This document shows positions 1-8,641 of a stretch of 64,000 nt of DNA, piece after piece. The DNA lies in assembly GCF_900626095.1 (NCBI RefSeq), contig NZ_UYZZ01000002.1:372001-436000 (forward strand), read 5' to 3'. Positions within the stretch are counted from its first letter, which is position 1, and every line of letters begins with the position of its first letter. The position numbers and the translations under genes are program-made. The notes beneath the pieces are model-generated. The model was not told where the DNA came from. It did not search any database and saw only the letters and a program-made list of their open reading frames with translations. This stretch comes from Clostridium rectalis (GTDB taxonomy: Bacteria; Bacillota; Clostridia; Clostridiales; Clostridiaceae).

Positions 1-481
1 TATTCTTCAAATAAGACATTTAAGAGTAATATTCTTGCATTTGTTTTAATTATATTAGCATAGTTTATTTTTTATGTCAATGATTAACTTTCTACGTATC
101 AAGCTTTATAGAACAAGCTGTTATTTTCCGAATTTTCACTGTTATGAATTTTATCTTTCTGTTTCACTAAATTATATAAGTATTAATTCATTGTGCTAAA
201 TGAATAACTATCCACTAAATTCTTTAACACTATTTTTTCTTAATAAAATATATTGATATTAATAAACACTATTAGTTTTATTAGAAAATCTATATAATTT
301 TTTCTATATCAGTTATATAATTATATTAAATAGTTTCTTAGGAGGGATTTTACTATGCAGTATTAATTTTTTTTATATAATATATATAATAAATCATACA
401 AATTAGCCTTGTTTGCAATAAAAATTGCAATATATATATATTATGAAAGAATTATTTAAATATGTTAGGAGAGATGCTTAC
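1..481. other. Non-coding leader region upstream of dapA
   Basis: This is AT-rich sequence with no convincing gene. It holds a strong Shine-Dalgarno sequence (AGGAGGG, about 341-346) followed by ATG CAG TAT TAA at 355-366, a three-codon reading frame. Further down is a short inverted repeat TTGCAAT-AAAA-ATTGCAA at 413-430. I looked for the conserved cores of a lysine riboswitch or a T-box and see neither. The region may carry the dapA promoter and a short attenuating leader, but that is inference. Confidence 0.5.
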
Positions 482-1366
482 ATGAGTATTTTTAAAGGGT
501 CTGGTGTAGCTTTAGTAACCCCATTTAATGAACATGGAGTAGATTTTAATAAACTGGAAGAACTTATAAATTGGCATATAAAAAATCATACCGATGCCAT
601 AATAATATGTGGAACCACTGGTGAAGCTTCAACTATGACTGAAGAAGAAAGAAAAAGTACTATTAAATTTACAGTTGAAAAAGTTAATAAAAGAATCCCT
701 GTTATAGCCGGTACAGGAAATAACAATACTATCTCCTCTATAACCTTTAGTAAATGGGCAGAAGGTATTGGCGTGGATGGTCTTCTTATTATTACACCTT
801 ATTATAACAAAACCACTCAAAAAGGATTACTTCATCATTTTAAATGTATAAATGATAATGTAAATATTCCTATTGTTTTATATAATGTACCAGGTAGAAC
901 TGGTATGAATATTTCCCCTAGTACTTTAGTTAAGATTTGTAATACATGTAATAATGTAGTTGGGATAAAAGAAGCTAGTGGTGATTTAAGTCAAATAGCA
1001 AAAATTAAGTCCCTTTTAAGAGATAGGCTAGATATTTATTCTGGAAATGACGATCAAATTATCCCTATCCTTTCTTTAGGAGGTATAGGAGTGATATCTG
1101 TTCTTTCGAATATTCTTCCTAAAGAGGTCCATGATATGTGCCATTTGTATATGCATAAGAAAATAGATGAAGCATTGAAAATACAATTAGACACTTTATC
1201 ACTTACTAACTCATTATTTATAGAAACAAATCCTATTCCTATAAAAACAGCTATGAACCTATTAGGAATGAATGTAGGGAAATTAAGACTCCCTCTTTGT
1301 GACATGGAAGAAAATACTTTAGAAATATTAAAAAAAGATATGTTAGATTTCGGTCTTTTAAAATAA
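482..1366 (+). CDS. dapA: 4-hydroxy-tetrahydrodipicolinate synthase
   Basis: DapA condenses pyruvate with aspartate semialdehyde, the first committed step of lysine/diaminopimelate synthesis, in the cytoplasm. The protein is 294 residues, the usual length. It begins with the family pattern [10 protein letters not shown], has GTTGEAS at about 44-50 (substrate-binding Thr pair), YNVPGRTG (catalytic Tyr) and VGIKEASGD with the Schiff-base Lys. I chose the ATG at 482 over an upstream TTG at 425 because AGGAGAG lies just before it and the homology starts there. dapB follows after 21 bases with its own ribosome binding site, so the two form an operon. The diaminopimelate serves cell wall as well as lysine. 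Confidence 0.95.
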   Translation: MSIFKGSGVALVTPFNEHGVDFNKLEELINWHIKNHTDAIIICGTTGEASTMTEEERKSTIKFTVEKVNKRIPVIAGTGNNNTISSITFSKWAEGIGVDGLLIITPYYNKTTQKGLLHHFKCINDNVNIPIVLYNVPGRTGMNISPSTLVKICNTCNNVVGIKEASGDLSQIAKIKSLLRDRLDIYSGNDDQIIPILSLGGIGVISVLSNILPKEVHDMCHLYMHKKIDEALKIQLDTLSLTNSLFIETNPIPIKTAMNLLGMNVGKLRLPLCDMEENTLEILKKDMLDFGLLK

Positions 1367-1387
1367 GTTATAATTTAGGAGGATAAA

Positions 1388-2137
1388 ATGATTAATATAA
1401 TTTTATGTGGTTGTAATGGAAAAATGGGAAAAGTTATAACTGAAGTTTCAAAAGGCTTTTCCAATCTAAAAATTGTAGCTGGAATAGATAAAACTATAGA
1501 TTCATCTACTGAATATCCTAATTTTGAATCTATAGATAAATGTTTAGTAAAAGCAGATGTTGTATTAGATTTTTCTAGACCTGATAGTTTAGAAAATTTA
1601 TTAACTTACTGTGATAAAAATAAATTACCATTAATACTATGCACTACTGGATATTCAGAAGAACAATTAAAAAGTATTGAGAATTATTCTAAAATTATTC
1701 CAATTTTTAAATCTGCTAATATGTCCATAGGAGTAAATATAATAAATTCTATATTAAAGAATATAAGTGAAAAATTATTTAAAGATTTTGATATAGAGAT
1801 AATTGAAAAACACCATAACCAAAAGGTAGATTCTCCTAGTGGTACAGCTCTACTATTAGCAAATACAATTAAAAATTCCATAACTGAAGATACTAAATTT
1901 ATTTTTGGTAGAGATGGTATAGGCAAACGTGATAAAAAAGAAATTGGTATTCATGCTATTAGAGGGGGATCAATTGTTGGAGAACATGATATTATCTTTG
2001 CTGGTATAGGAGAAACCATAGAAATAAAACATACTGCTATTTCTCGTGAAGTATTTGCAATAGGTTCTCTTAAAGCATGTGAATTTATGTTTAAAAAAAC
2101 AGCAGGAATATATAATATGGAAGATGTTATAGGTTAA
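1388..2137 (+). CDS. dapB: 4-hydroxy-tetrahydrodipicolinate reductase
   Basis: DapB reduces the DapA product to tetrahydrodipicolinate with NAD(P)H. The 249-residue protein has the N-terminal dinucleotide-binding stretch GCNGKMGK and the signature [16 protein letters not shown], which carries the catalytic His and Lys and the substrate-binding SGT. The start is preceded by TAGGAGGATAAA at ideal spacing. It is the second gene of the dapAB operon, which ends in a hairpin immediately after the stop codon. Its product feeds the acetylase encoded by dapH about 1.3 kb downstream. Confidence 0.95.
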   Translation: MINIILCGCNGKMGKVITEVSKGFSNLKIVAGIDKTIDSSTEYPNFESIDKCLVKADVVLDFSRPDSLENLLTYCDKNKLPLILCTTGYSEEQLKSIENYSKIIPIFKSANMSIGVNIINSILKNISEKLFKDFDIEIIEKHHNQKVDSPSGTALLLANTIKNSITEDTKFIFGRDGIGKRDKKEIGIHAIRGGSIVGEHDIIFAGIGETIEIKHTAISREVFAIGSLKACEFMFKKTAGIYNMEDVIG

Positions 2138-2168
2138 AAAAAGGCCCAAATTTATTGGGTCTTTTTTT
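2137..2168. terminator. Bidirectional terminator between dapB and the aminotransferase gene
   Basis: AAAAAGGCCCAA and TTGGGTCTTTTT form a 12-bp stem (one G-U pair) with an AT loop, flanked by A- and T-runs on both sides. It separates convergent genes; the T-run runs into the stop codon of the minus-strand aminotransferase. Confidence 0.85.
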
Positions 2169-3319
2169 TAAATTGTTTTTAACCACTTCTCAATCCTATT
2201 AAAAGCTTCCTTTAACTCTTCATAACTATATGCATAAGATATTCTTATATATCCTTCCCCAGCTCTTCCAAAAGCTGAACCAGGTACCACAGCTACTTTT
2301 CCCTCTTCTAATAACCTATTACAAAACCTTTCACTACTCATGTTATATTTATTTATTGAAGGAAATATATAAAAAGCTCCTTTAGGAAAATTAACCTGAA
2401 AACCTAAGTTAGTTAACCTTTCATATGCATAATTCCTTCTCTTTATAAACTGTTTTTTCATATACTCTACATCTTCCATACAATATTTAAGTCCATATAA
2501 TGCACCCCATTGTACTATAGATGGAGCACAACTAGTATTATATTGATGAACTTTAATAATATGTTTCATATATTTATCCTCTGCACATAAATATCCTATT
2601 CTTAAACCAGTCATAGAAAACATTTTAGAAAACCCACCTATTAAAATGACCTTTTCCTTTATGTCCTTAAATTGACTTATAGAATAATAATCTTTATCAA
2701 AACACAATGAACTATATATCTCATCTGTTATTACCAATATATTATTTCTTTTTATAATTTCATATAACTTATCTCTATCTTCCTTAATCATTACCGCCCC
2801 TGTAGGATTAGTAGGAAAGGATATCACCAGTACCTTTGGTTTTTCCTTTTTTATTAGCATTTCAATTTTATCTATATCTAATAAAAATTCTGCATTTAAA
2901 GTATAGTTAATTGGGATAGCTCCTAATAATTTTGTACAACTCTCATAGGCCGGATAAGCTGGAGTTGGTATTAAAACTTTATCAAAAGGATTTAATACTG
3001 TTGTAAATACATCAAATAAAGCTTCACTTCCACCTACAGTTAAACATATTTCATCTTTGTTATAATCTATATTAATAGTTTTTAAATATACTGATATCTC
3101 TTCTCTTAACTCATTTATTCCAATATTAGATGTATACCCAGTTTTATCATTATTGATAGCATGAATTAATCCTTCTTTAATTTCTTTAGGAAGTTTAAAA
3201 TCCGGTTGCCCTAAAGTTAGTGAAATTGCATCTTGGTACTTGTTAACTTTATTAAAAAATTTTCTTATACCAGATACTTCTATATTTTTTACATAATCAG
3301 ATATCAACCTATCATCCAT
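2168..3319 (-). CDS. Class I PLP-dependent aminotransferase, probable N-acetyl-LL-diaminopimelate aminotransferase
   Basis: This 383-residue protein is a fold-type I aminotransferase. It shows the N-terminal SLTLGQPDF pattern, the VGGSEALF helix that holds the cofactor phosphate, SFPTNPTGAV, ITDEIYSSL with the PLP-contacting Asp and Tyr, and GGFSKMFSMTGLRIGY with the Schiff-base Lys. The family includes aspartate and branched-chain enzymes and PatA, so sequence alone does not fix the substrate. It lies between dapAB and dapH, and the acetylase branch needs an N-acetyl-diaminopimelate aminotransferase, so PatA-type function is the best inference. It is divergent from dapH across a 160-bp AT-rich region that must hold both promoters. 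Confidence 0.85.
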   Translation of the reverse strand: MDDRLISDYVKNIEVSGIRKFFNKVNKYQDAISLTLGQPDFKLPKEIKEGLIHAINNDKTGYTSNIGINELREEISVYLKTINIDYNKDEICLTVGGSEALFDVFTTVLNPFDKVLIPTPAYPAYESCTKLLGAIPINYTLNAEFLLDIDKIEMLIKKEKPKVLVISFPTNPTGAVMIKEDRDKLYEIIKRNNILVITDEIYSSLCFDKDYYSISQFKDIKEKVILIGGFSKMFSMTGLRIGYLCAEDKYMKHIIKVHQYNTSCAPSIVQWGALYGLKYCMEDVEYMKKQFIKRRNYAYERLTNLGFQVNFPKGAFYIFPSINKYNMSSERFCNRLLEEGKVAVVPGSAFGRAGEGYIRISYAYSYEELKEAFNRIEKWLKTI

Positions 3320-3479
3320 TTTACCCCCCCTTTGTATTAATTATTAATATTATATACTTACTAAATATATCTTATCAAACTATAGTTTAAATTATTCTTT
3401 GTTTTATATATAATATTTATTATAATTTTTCATATTAAGTGATATATTATATATAAAAACTAGCCAAGGAGGATGTACT

Positions 3480-4190
3480 ATGAGTTACAATTTAACCGAT
3501 CCATATGAATTAGCACGTTATATAAAAGACACAAAAAAATCCACTCCTATAAAGGCCTATATAGACGGTAACTTAAAAGATTTAGATTTCGGACTTATAG
3601 ATGTCTATGGTGAAAATAACTTTTTTGTTTTGTTTGGGGAATATAATGAAATAACTACCTTTATCACCAAAAATAGAAAACAAATAAAAAAATTCACCTT
3701 AGAAAACGATAGAAGAAATTCTGCTATACCTCTTATAGATATGACTAACATTGATGCACGTATAGAACCCGGTGCAATAATAAGAGATAAAGTAACTATA
3801 GGGAAAAATGCCGTTGTTATGATGGGGGCTATTATAAATATAGGGGCAGAAATAGGTGAAGGTACTATGATTGATATGAATGCAGTAGTAGGTGCTAGAG
3901 GAAAACTTGGCAAACGGGTTCATCTTGGTGCTGGTGCTGTGGTAGCAGGTGTTTTAGAACCACCTAGTAAACAGCCTTGTATAATTGAGGATAATGTACT
4001 AATTGGTGCAAATTCAGTTATATTAGAAGGTGTACATATAGGTGTAGGTTCTGTCATTGCAGCTGGTTCTGTTGTAGTAGAAGACGTTCCTGCTGGGGTA
4101 GTGGTAGCAGGTACTCCTGCTAAAGTAATTAAAAGGATAGATGAAAAAACTAAAGATAAAACTCAAATATTAGATGATTTAAGAAAATAA
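3480..4190 (+). CDS. dapH: Tetrahydrodipicolinate N-acetyltransferase
   Basis: DapH transfers an acetyl group from acetyl-CoA to tetrahydrodipicolinate, opening the acetylase branch of diaminopimelate synthesis. The protein is 236 residues, typical of DapH rather than the longer succinylase DapD. After an N-terminal domain of about 85 residues comes a left-handed beta-helix of hexapeptide repeats ([46 protein letters not shown]), then [11 protein letters not shown] that closes the helix. AAGGAGGATG precedes the ATG. The gene is monocistronic, ending in a perfect hairpin. Together with dapA, dapB and the adjacent aminotransferase it covers most of the pathway; deacetylase and epimerase are not here. 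Confidence 0.95.
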   Translation: MSYNLTDPYELARYIKDTKKSTPIKAYIDGNLKDLDFGLIDVYGENNFFVLFGEYNEITTFITKNRKQIKKFTLENDRRNSAIPLIDMTNIDARIEPGAIIRDKVTIGKNAVVMMGAIINIGAEIGEGTMIDMNAVVGARGKLGKRVHLGAGAVVAGVLEPPSKQPCIIEDNVLIGANSVILEGVHIGVGSVIAAGSVVVEDVPAGVVVAGTPAKVIKRIDEKTKDKTQILDDLRK

Positions 4191-4194
4191 ATTT

Positions 4195-4229
4195 AAGCTT
4201 AACATGTTGAAATTCAACATGTTAAGCTT
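4195..4229. terminator. Perfect hairpin terminator between dapH and the SSB-like gene
   Basis: AAGCTTAACATGTTGAA and its exact complement form a 17-bp stem. It lies 5 bases after the dapH stop and just beyond the end of the convergent minus-strand gene, so it probably serves both. Confidence 0.85.
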
Positions 4230-4236
4230 TTCCAAT

Positions 4237-4944
4237 TTATAAATTTTGTGCTAATTCAATTTCTTCCTCTTCACTTATAGTTACTTCATCATTTATTTCT
4301 TCTTCATTAATATCATTATTTTCTTCATCCTCTACTTTTTCCATTTTCGATATAGAAACCTCATAAGCTATTTTTTTAATAACCTCTTCTTCAGAAATTT
4401 TTTTCTGATATTCTCTACTTTGAAGCCTTCCCCATATTCTTATATTATCCCCAACTCCCAAATCCTTACAGAATCTTGAGTTTCTTCCCCAAGCTATAGT
4501 TGGTATATAATCTGATTTATTATAAGCCCTATTCACAGCCAGTAACAAATCTGCTATTTCTCTTCCAAAAGGAGTTGTCCTATATACAGGCTGCTTACAT
4601 ATAAATCCATTTAAGAATATTTGATTAGGATTCTTGCTTCTTTCTTTACATATATCAATATTTCTTGCAAAAACAGTTAAAATCAACCTATTAGCTCCAT
4701 CTATAAATTTGTTGTATGATCTTAACTGTCCCTCAACTACAAGTTCTGTGCCCATTTTAATATCCATATTTCCTATAAGTCTTTCTGATACCGTAATAAA
4801 TAATTGATCCTTTGCATCACTTAATCTAGGCACCTCAATATAGAAAGTATAAAAACCCTCACCATACATTTCATGGCTAAATTGTAATTCTGAAACCACT
4901 ATACCTTCTAAATAGATTTTATTATTTTGTAGTAAATTCTCCAT
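4237..4944 (-). CDS. Single-stranded-DNA-binding-like protein with two OB folds
   Basis: The 235-residue protein shows two copies of an SSB-type OB fold. The first, from about residue 8, contains IYLEGIVVSELQFSH and TELVVEGQLRSYNKF; the second contains IFLNGFICKQPVYRTTPFG, IPTIAWGRNSRFC and DNIRIWGRLQSREYQKK. The tail from about residue 190 is strongly acidic, as in SSB proteins, but lacks the DDIPF tip. It is much longer than ordinary SSB (about 145-175 residues), so it is likely a paralogue and not the replication SSB. I placed the start at the ATG at 4944 because GAGGGG precedes it; an upstream ATG at 5001 lacks a ribosome binding site. Exact role unknown. Confidence 0.7.
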   Translation of the reverse strand: MENLLQNNKIYLEGIVVSELQFSHEMYGEGFYTFYIEVPRLSDAKDQLFITVSERLIGNMDIKMGTELVVEGQLRSYNKFIDGANRLILTVFARNIDICKERSKNPNQIFLNGFICKQPVYRTTPFGREIADLLLAVNRAYNKSDYIPTIAWGRNSRFCKDLGVGDNIRIWGRLQSREYQKKISEEEVIKKIAYEVSISKMEKVEDEENNDINEEEINDEVTISEEEEIELAQNL

Positions 4945-5024
4945 TATAACCCCTCTTTCCCTTAGTATCTTAAATATTTCATACAACATATAACTATTCA
5001 AATAATATATGAAATATACTAGTT

Positions 5025-5552
5025 TTATTTAAATAAATTTTTATATTCTTTTTGTAAATTCAAATATCCTTTTATATTGCACATGTCTTTTCCCTCAACC
5101 ATAGCTATAGTTATAGCAACAATATATGCATACAACTCATTATTATTTGTAAAAGGTATTGTTATTGGGACTTCCTGAGGTTCTAAATTACATTTATTAT
5201 TTTGTATATATCTTTGAAGGCAATATACAAAATTACCACTGTCTTTTTCAACACTGGATATGGTTATAGTATTTTTATTACCAAACCCATAAGTTATTAT
5301 ATTTCCATACATATTCAAGCTATTATGTGTATCATTGTCCATATTCATTAATATATAGTCAAAATGCATCTGTGATATATTTTTTAATATATCATCGTTT
5401 TCTAACCCATTTAAAACTAAGTAATTATATAACTCTGACTTATTTACATCACCATTTTGCACCAATACATGAGTTACTCCCAATATATTTAAGACTTTTT
5501 GTAAAATAATTTTAAACTCCTTATTTTTATCAACAACAATTATACTTTTCAT
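5025..5552 (-). CDS. Uncharacterised protein, weak resemblance to Mur-ligase central domain
   Basis: I do not recognise this 175-residue protein with confidence. It begins MKSIIVVDKNKEFK and contains FDYILMNMDND, IITYGFGNKNTITISSV and a late TIPFTNNNELYAYIVAITIAMVEGKD-like region. The order of these blocks recalls the C-terminal part of the Mur ligase ATPase domain (Asp-rich strand, a tfG strand, then the G-x-HN-x-Y-N-x-x-A helix), but there is no P-loop and the key His is missing, so it would be a non-catalytic relative at most. A GGGAG ribosome binding site precedes the ATG. It lies upstream of the SSB-like gene on the same strand with an 80-base gap, so the two may be co-transcribed. Confidence 0.55.
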   Translation of the reverse strand: MKSIIVVDKNKEFKIILQKVLNILGVTHVLVQNGDVNKSELYNYLVLNGLENDDILKNISQMHFDYILMNMDNDTHNSLNMYGNIITYGFGNKNTITISSVEKDSGNFVYCLQRYIQNNKCNLEPQEVPITIPFTNNNELYAYIVAITIAMVEGKDMCNIKGYLNLQKEYKNLFK

Positions 5553-5688
5553 ACAATATCAACTCCCAAATATATAACTCTAAGTCTATTTTTAACAGGA
5601 GTTAATATTTTATACTTCTCCTTAGTCTTTATTATATATTTCCATTATAATACATATATACCATTCATTCAACAACTTATGATTATTT

Positions 5689-6432
5689 TTACTTTTTAAC
5701 CTGTTTACCACTATTATCTATATAAAAATTATCTTTATATATAAGATCTCCCACTTTAACAAATTCGAAGCCCTGATGCTTTAAATACTCTATAATTTTG
5801 GGTAGATTATTAGCAGTATATTTACCATCATTATGAAATAATATTATAGATCCTGGTTTTACTTTTTTTATTACTCTGTCATATTCTTTATCTGCTCCCT
5901 CTGCTTTCCAATCTATACTATCCACATCCCATTGTATACAGTAGTGCCCTGAAGAATTTACAGTATCTATAACATGATCATTATATGAGCCTGAAGGACA
6001 TCTAAAAAGTTTTGAAGTTTTTCCTGTTATTTTCATTATTTTTGCATCTGTTATGCTAATTTCGTTTATTATTCTTTCCTTAGACACTCCAATCATATCT
6101 GGATGTGCATTGGAATGATTCCCTAGTTCATGCCCTCTTTTATATATTTCTTTAGTCTCATCTGGATAATCATCAATCCAATTTCCTATTAAAAAAAAAG
6201 TTGCTTTAACCTTATGTTTATCCATTACATCTAAAATTTCTTTCAAATTGCTTTTTCCCCAATTAGTGTCAAATGTAATAGCAACCTTTTTCTCTTTTGT
6301 TTCTACACAATATATAGGCAGCTTTCTGTTTATATTAAACACAGGTTTATTTTTAAAAAATATAGCCGACGCTGCACTAACTGCTAATAAAAATATAGAA
6401 AATATGACTTTTTTTAAAACCCCTCTTTTCAA
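5689..6432 (-). CDS. PdaB-like polysaccharide deacetylase, membrane-anchored
   Basis: This is a NodB-fold carbohydrate deacetylase of about 247 residues. It has a short basic N-terminus and one membrane segment (VIFSIFLLAVSAASAIFF), then the outer catalytic domain: VAITFDTNWG (motif 1 in the PdaB form, with D-T-x-W in place of the usual TFDDGP), GHELGNHSNAHPDM (motif 2, zinc-binding HxxxH), FRCPSGSYND (motif 3) and ILFHND (motif 5). PdaB-type enzymes act in sporulation and cortex formation. I placed the start at a TTG at 6432 because GGAGGT lies 6 bases before it; the only longer reading frame has no ribosome binding site. No clear terminator follows. Confidence 0.85.
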   Translation of the reverse strand: MKRGVLKKVIFSIFLLAVSAASAIFFKNKPVFNINRKLPIYCVETKEKKVAITFDTNWGKSNLKEILDVMDKHKVKATFFLIGNWIDDYPDETKEIYKRGHELGNHSNAHPDMIGVSKERIINEISITDAKIMKITGKTSKLFRCPSGSYNDHVIDTVNSSGHYCIQWDVDSIDWKAEGADKEYDRVIKKVKPGSIILFHNDGKYTANNLPKIIEYLKHQGFEFVKVGDLIYKDNFYIDNSGKQVKK

Positions 6433-6773
6433 AATAATACCTCCAAATATAAACTTCTCTCTAACCTTTATATGCACACAGGAAGTAAAATTATTACAAA
6501 TATTTTAACTATAAATTAACTTTTGTGTATTAGTAAAACTTATTTGCCTTTAATTTAATAGTATACCTACAAGCATAATTTGAGATACTACTATTAATTT
6601 ATAAATATTCTTTCAATCCGACCCCTTCATAAATATTTATATACCTCTTAATATTCTATTCATTAAAATAAAGCACCGTTAAACGGTGCTTTATTCATTT
6701 TTTAATTTTATGCTATAATTAATATAGTAATTTGATTTAAATAATATTTAAATAAATTTAGGGGAGGATAAAA
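6433..6773. promoter_or_regulatory. Divergent promoter region with hairpin and -10 box
   Basis: This 341-base gap separates the divergent pdaB-like gene and the DUF4364 gene. A perfect hairpin AAGCACCGTT-A-AACGGTGCTT lies at 6671-6691, followed by a T-rich stretch. Next comes TGCTATAAT, an extended -10 box with TATAAT at 6714-6719, correctly placed for the DUF4364 gene. The hairpin sits where the -35 box would be, so it could be a terminator for a small transcript or an operator. Nothing else is recognisable. Confidence 0.5.
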
Positions 6774-7301
6774 ATGTTTGAAGATACTTCAGATTTAGCG
6801 GAAAACAAGCTTCTTCTGCTTTATATATTTAACAAAATTAAAGTTCCTGTATCTAATAATCAAATAACTCAAATGATTTTAGAAAATAATTTTATAAACT
6901 ATTTTACCTTACAACAATATTTATCCGAACTTATTGCTTCTAATTTTTTAACATATACTGAGGAGTCTAAACATAGACTAGAATTAACTCCTAAAGGTGA
7001 AAAAGTTCTTTCTCTATTTATGAATAGAGTTTCAAAAAATAAACTAGATGCAATAAATGAGTATTTAAATAAGCAAATGGATACTATAAAGAAAGAATTA
7101 ACGATAACTTCTGATTACACCATAGAACATAAAGATAAATTTATTGTCAATTTAAGGGCTGTTGATGATAAAACTGTATTAATTGATTTAAAGCTTACCG
7201 TAAGTTCTAACAAAGAAGCAAGAGATTTGTGTAGCAAATGGAAAAATAAATATTCCCAGATATATGCTAGTATAATTGATTTATTAACAACTGAAAATTA
7301 A
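6774..7301 (+). CDS. DUF4364 family protein
   Basis: A 175-residue cytoplasmic protein matching the DUF4364 family of Firmicutes. Its first 80 residues read like a winged helix: NKLLLLYIFNKIKVPVSNNQ, FTLQQYLSELIASNFL, then the wing RLELTPKGEKVLSLF. The C-terminal half is an alpha/beta domain of unknown function. A DNA-binding role is therefore likely but untested. AGGGGAGGATAAAA precedes the ATG. The gene ends exactly where the convergent propeller gene ends, with no space between the two stop codons. Confidence 0.8.
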   Translation: MFEDTSDLAENKLLLLYIFNKIKVPVSNNQITQMILENNFINYFTLQQYLSELIASNFLTYTEESKHRLELTPKGEKVLSLFMNRVSKNKLDAINEYLNKQMDTIKKELTITSDYTIEHKDKFIVNLRAVDDKTVLIDLKLTVSSNKEARDLCSKWKNKYSQIYASIIDLLTTEN

Positions 7302-8186
7302 TTAAACCAATATAATACCTGTAGGTTCCCCGCCTATTGGTATATTTTTTTTCTCTCCATTTTCAATATCTATTTTAATTAATAAATTATTATAATTATC
7401 ACCAACATAAATATCTTTAGAATTTTTTATTATCCCTCTAGGCATACCTCCTATATTTAATTTTTTTAACTGTTTATAGCAGTTTATATCTAGAATACTC
7501 ACTGTTCCTTCTCCAAAATTTGATACATAACAATACTTTTCATCAGTATACATATCTACAGGAGAATTTCCTACAGTAATTCTATATAAAACTTTAAAGT
7601 TTTTTAAAGAAATAATGCTTATACTACCTCTAGAATCTGATCCCAAATTACTTTCACAAACAAATATATATTGACCATCTACACTAAATACTGCTTTTGT
7701 TGGATAAGCTCCCACTTTTATATTCTTTGTATTTTCTCTATTAATACAGTCTATTAAAGTTACTGTATCATTTTCCATATTGCATATAAGCAATAACTTC
7801 TTTTCCTTATTTAAAACTATACTATGAGGTAAATTTCCGCAGGGAATCTCCTCCACCAACTTACTTTTTATCAGATCAAATACAACTACATTATTGAGTT
7901 CTCCACAAATTATATAAGCATTATTATCGTATACTATTACATCGTTACAATGCATACCTATGAAATGATTTGATTCCTCGTTATTCTCTTTTATATCTAT
8001 TATAGAAATACTATTTCCATAACTATTTGCTGTTATCAATTTATCTTTATATCTGCATATTCCATGAGGTCCTATTTTACTAAAACCATTTGAATTTAAA
8101 GTTATCTTGTTTTCTTCCTTAAACATATTTAAATCTACCTTTGATACACAATCTGAAGATGTATTGCAAACAAATAAATAACTCAT
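7302..8186 (-). CDS. YncE-like beta-propeller protein
   Basis: The 294-residue protein consists almost entirely of repeats of about 42 residues with the pattern 'vvfD..k.k.v..i..G..P.gi', for example SKLVEEIPCGNLPHSIVLN, NTKNIKVGAYPTKAVFS, FKVLYRITVGNSPVDMYT and YKQLKKLNIGGMPRGIIKN. This is a YVTN/YncE-type seven-bladed propeller. It starts MSYLFVCNTSSDCVSKVDL with no signal peptide, so it is probably cytoplasmic. The function of such clostridial propellers is not established. GGAGGGAAATATAA precedes the ATG. The stop codon directly abuts that of the DUF4364 gene and no terminator separates them. Confidence 0.8.
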   Translation of the reverse strand: MSYLFVCNTSSDCVSKVDLNMFKEENKITLNSNGFSKIGPHGICRYKDKLITANSYGNSISIIDIKENNEESNHFIGMHCNDVIVYDNNAYIICGELNNVVVFDLIKSKLVEEIPCGNLPHSIVLNKEKKLLLICNMENDTVTLIDCINRENTKNIKVGAYPTKAVFSVDGQYIFVCESNLGSDSRGSISIISLKNFKVLYRITVGNSPVDMYTDEKYCYVSNFGEGTVSILDINCYKQLKKLNIGGMPRGIIKNSKDIYVGDNYNNLLIKIDIENGEKKNIPIGGEPTGIILV

Positions 8187-8318
8187 TTATATTTCCCTCC
8201 TCACAGATATAATATGTAGCATTATAAAAAAGTGAGATTATTAATTATAAATCATTATTGTAGATTATAATTTCATATTATATAATTTGGTTATAACATT
8301 ATTAAGGAGGAATTTATA

Positions 8319-8561
8319 ATGTACACTTATATTCCAAATGGAGTATGTTCAAGAAAAATAAACTTTGATATAAGGGATAACAAAATAGTTAAAGTGGAAT
8401 TTACAGGAGGTTGTGACGGAAATCTTAAAGGAATATCTAATCTAATAGAAGGAATGGACGCACAAGAAGCAATAAAAAGATTAAAAGGATTAACCTGTGG
8501 CAATAAAAACACTTCCTGTCCTGATCAATTATCTAAAGCTATTGAAGAAGCTATAAAATAA
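8319..8561 (+). CDS. TSCPD domain protein
   Basis: An 80-residue protein of the small stand-alone TSCPD family. It reads YIPNGVCSRKINFDI, then VEFTGGCDGNLKGI, a helix beginning LIEGMDAQEAIKRL, and LTCGNKNTSCPDQLSKAI, which contains the name-giving Thr-Ser-Cys-Pro-Asp. Four conserved Cys suggest metal binding. The domain is otherwise found at the C-terminus of class II ribonucleotide reductases; the role of the free form is unknown. AAGGAGGAATTTATA precedes the ATG and a perfect hairpin terminator follows, so it is a single-gene unit. Confidence 0.85.
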   Translation: MYTYIPNGVCSRKINFDIRDNKIVKVEFTGGCDGNLKGISNLIEGMDAQEAIKRLKGLTCGNKNTSCPDQLSKAIEEAIK

Positions 8562-8574
8562 AATTAATATGAAC

Positions 8575-8604
8575 AAGAGGAGAATTTTTAAAAATTCTCC
8601 TCTT
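8575..8604. terminator. Bidirectional terminator between TSCPD gene and folC
   Basis: A 30-base perfect palindrome, arms AAGAGGAGAATTTTT and AAAAATTCTCCTCTT, flanked by AT-rich sequence. It separates the plus-strand TSCPD gene from the convergent minus-strand folC. Confidence 0.85.
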
Positions 8605-8641
8605 ATTATTTGTATTTATTTTTAACTACATAATAATATAA

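Noticed and set aside
345-358. GG-N10-GC spacing resembling a sigma-54 promoter before dapA
   Set aside because: The GG is part of a ribosome binding site and the required TGGCA context is absent.
1-481. Lysine riboswitch or lysine T-box before dapA
   Set aside because: No conserved core or T-box sequence is visible; the region is almost pure AT.
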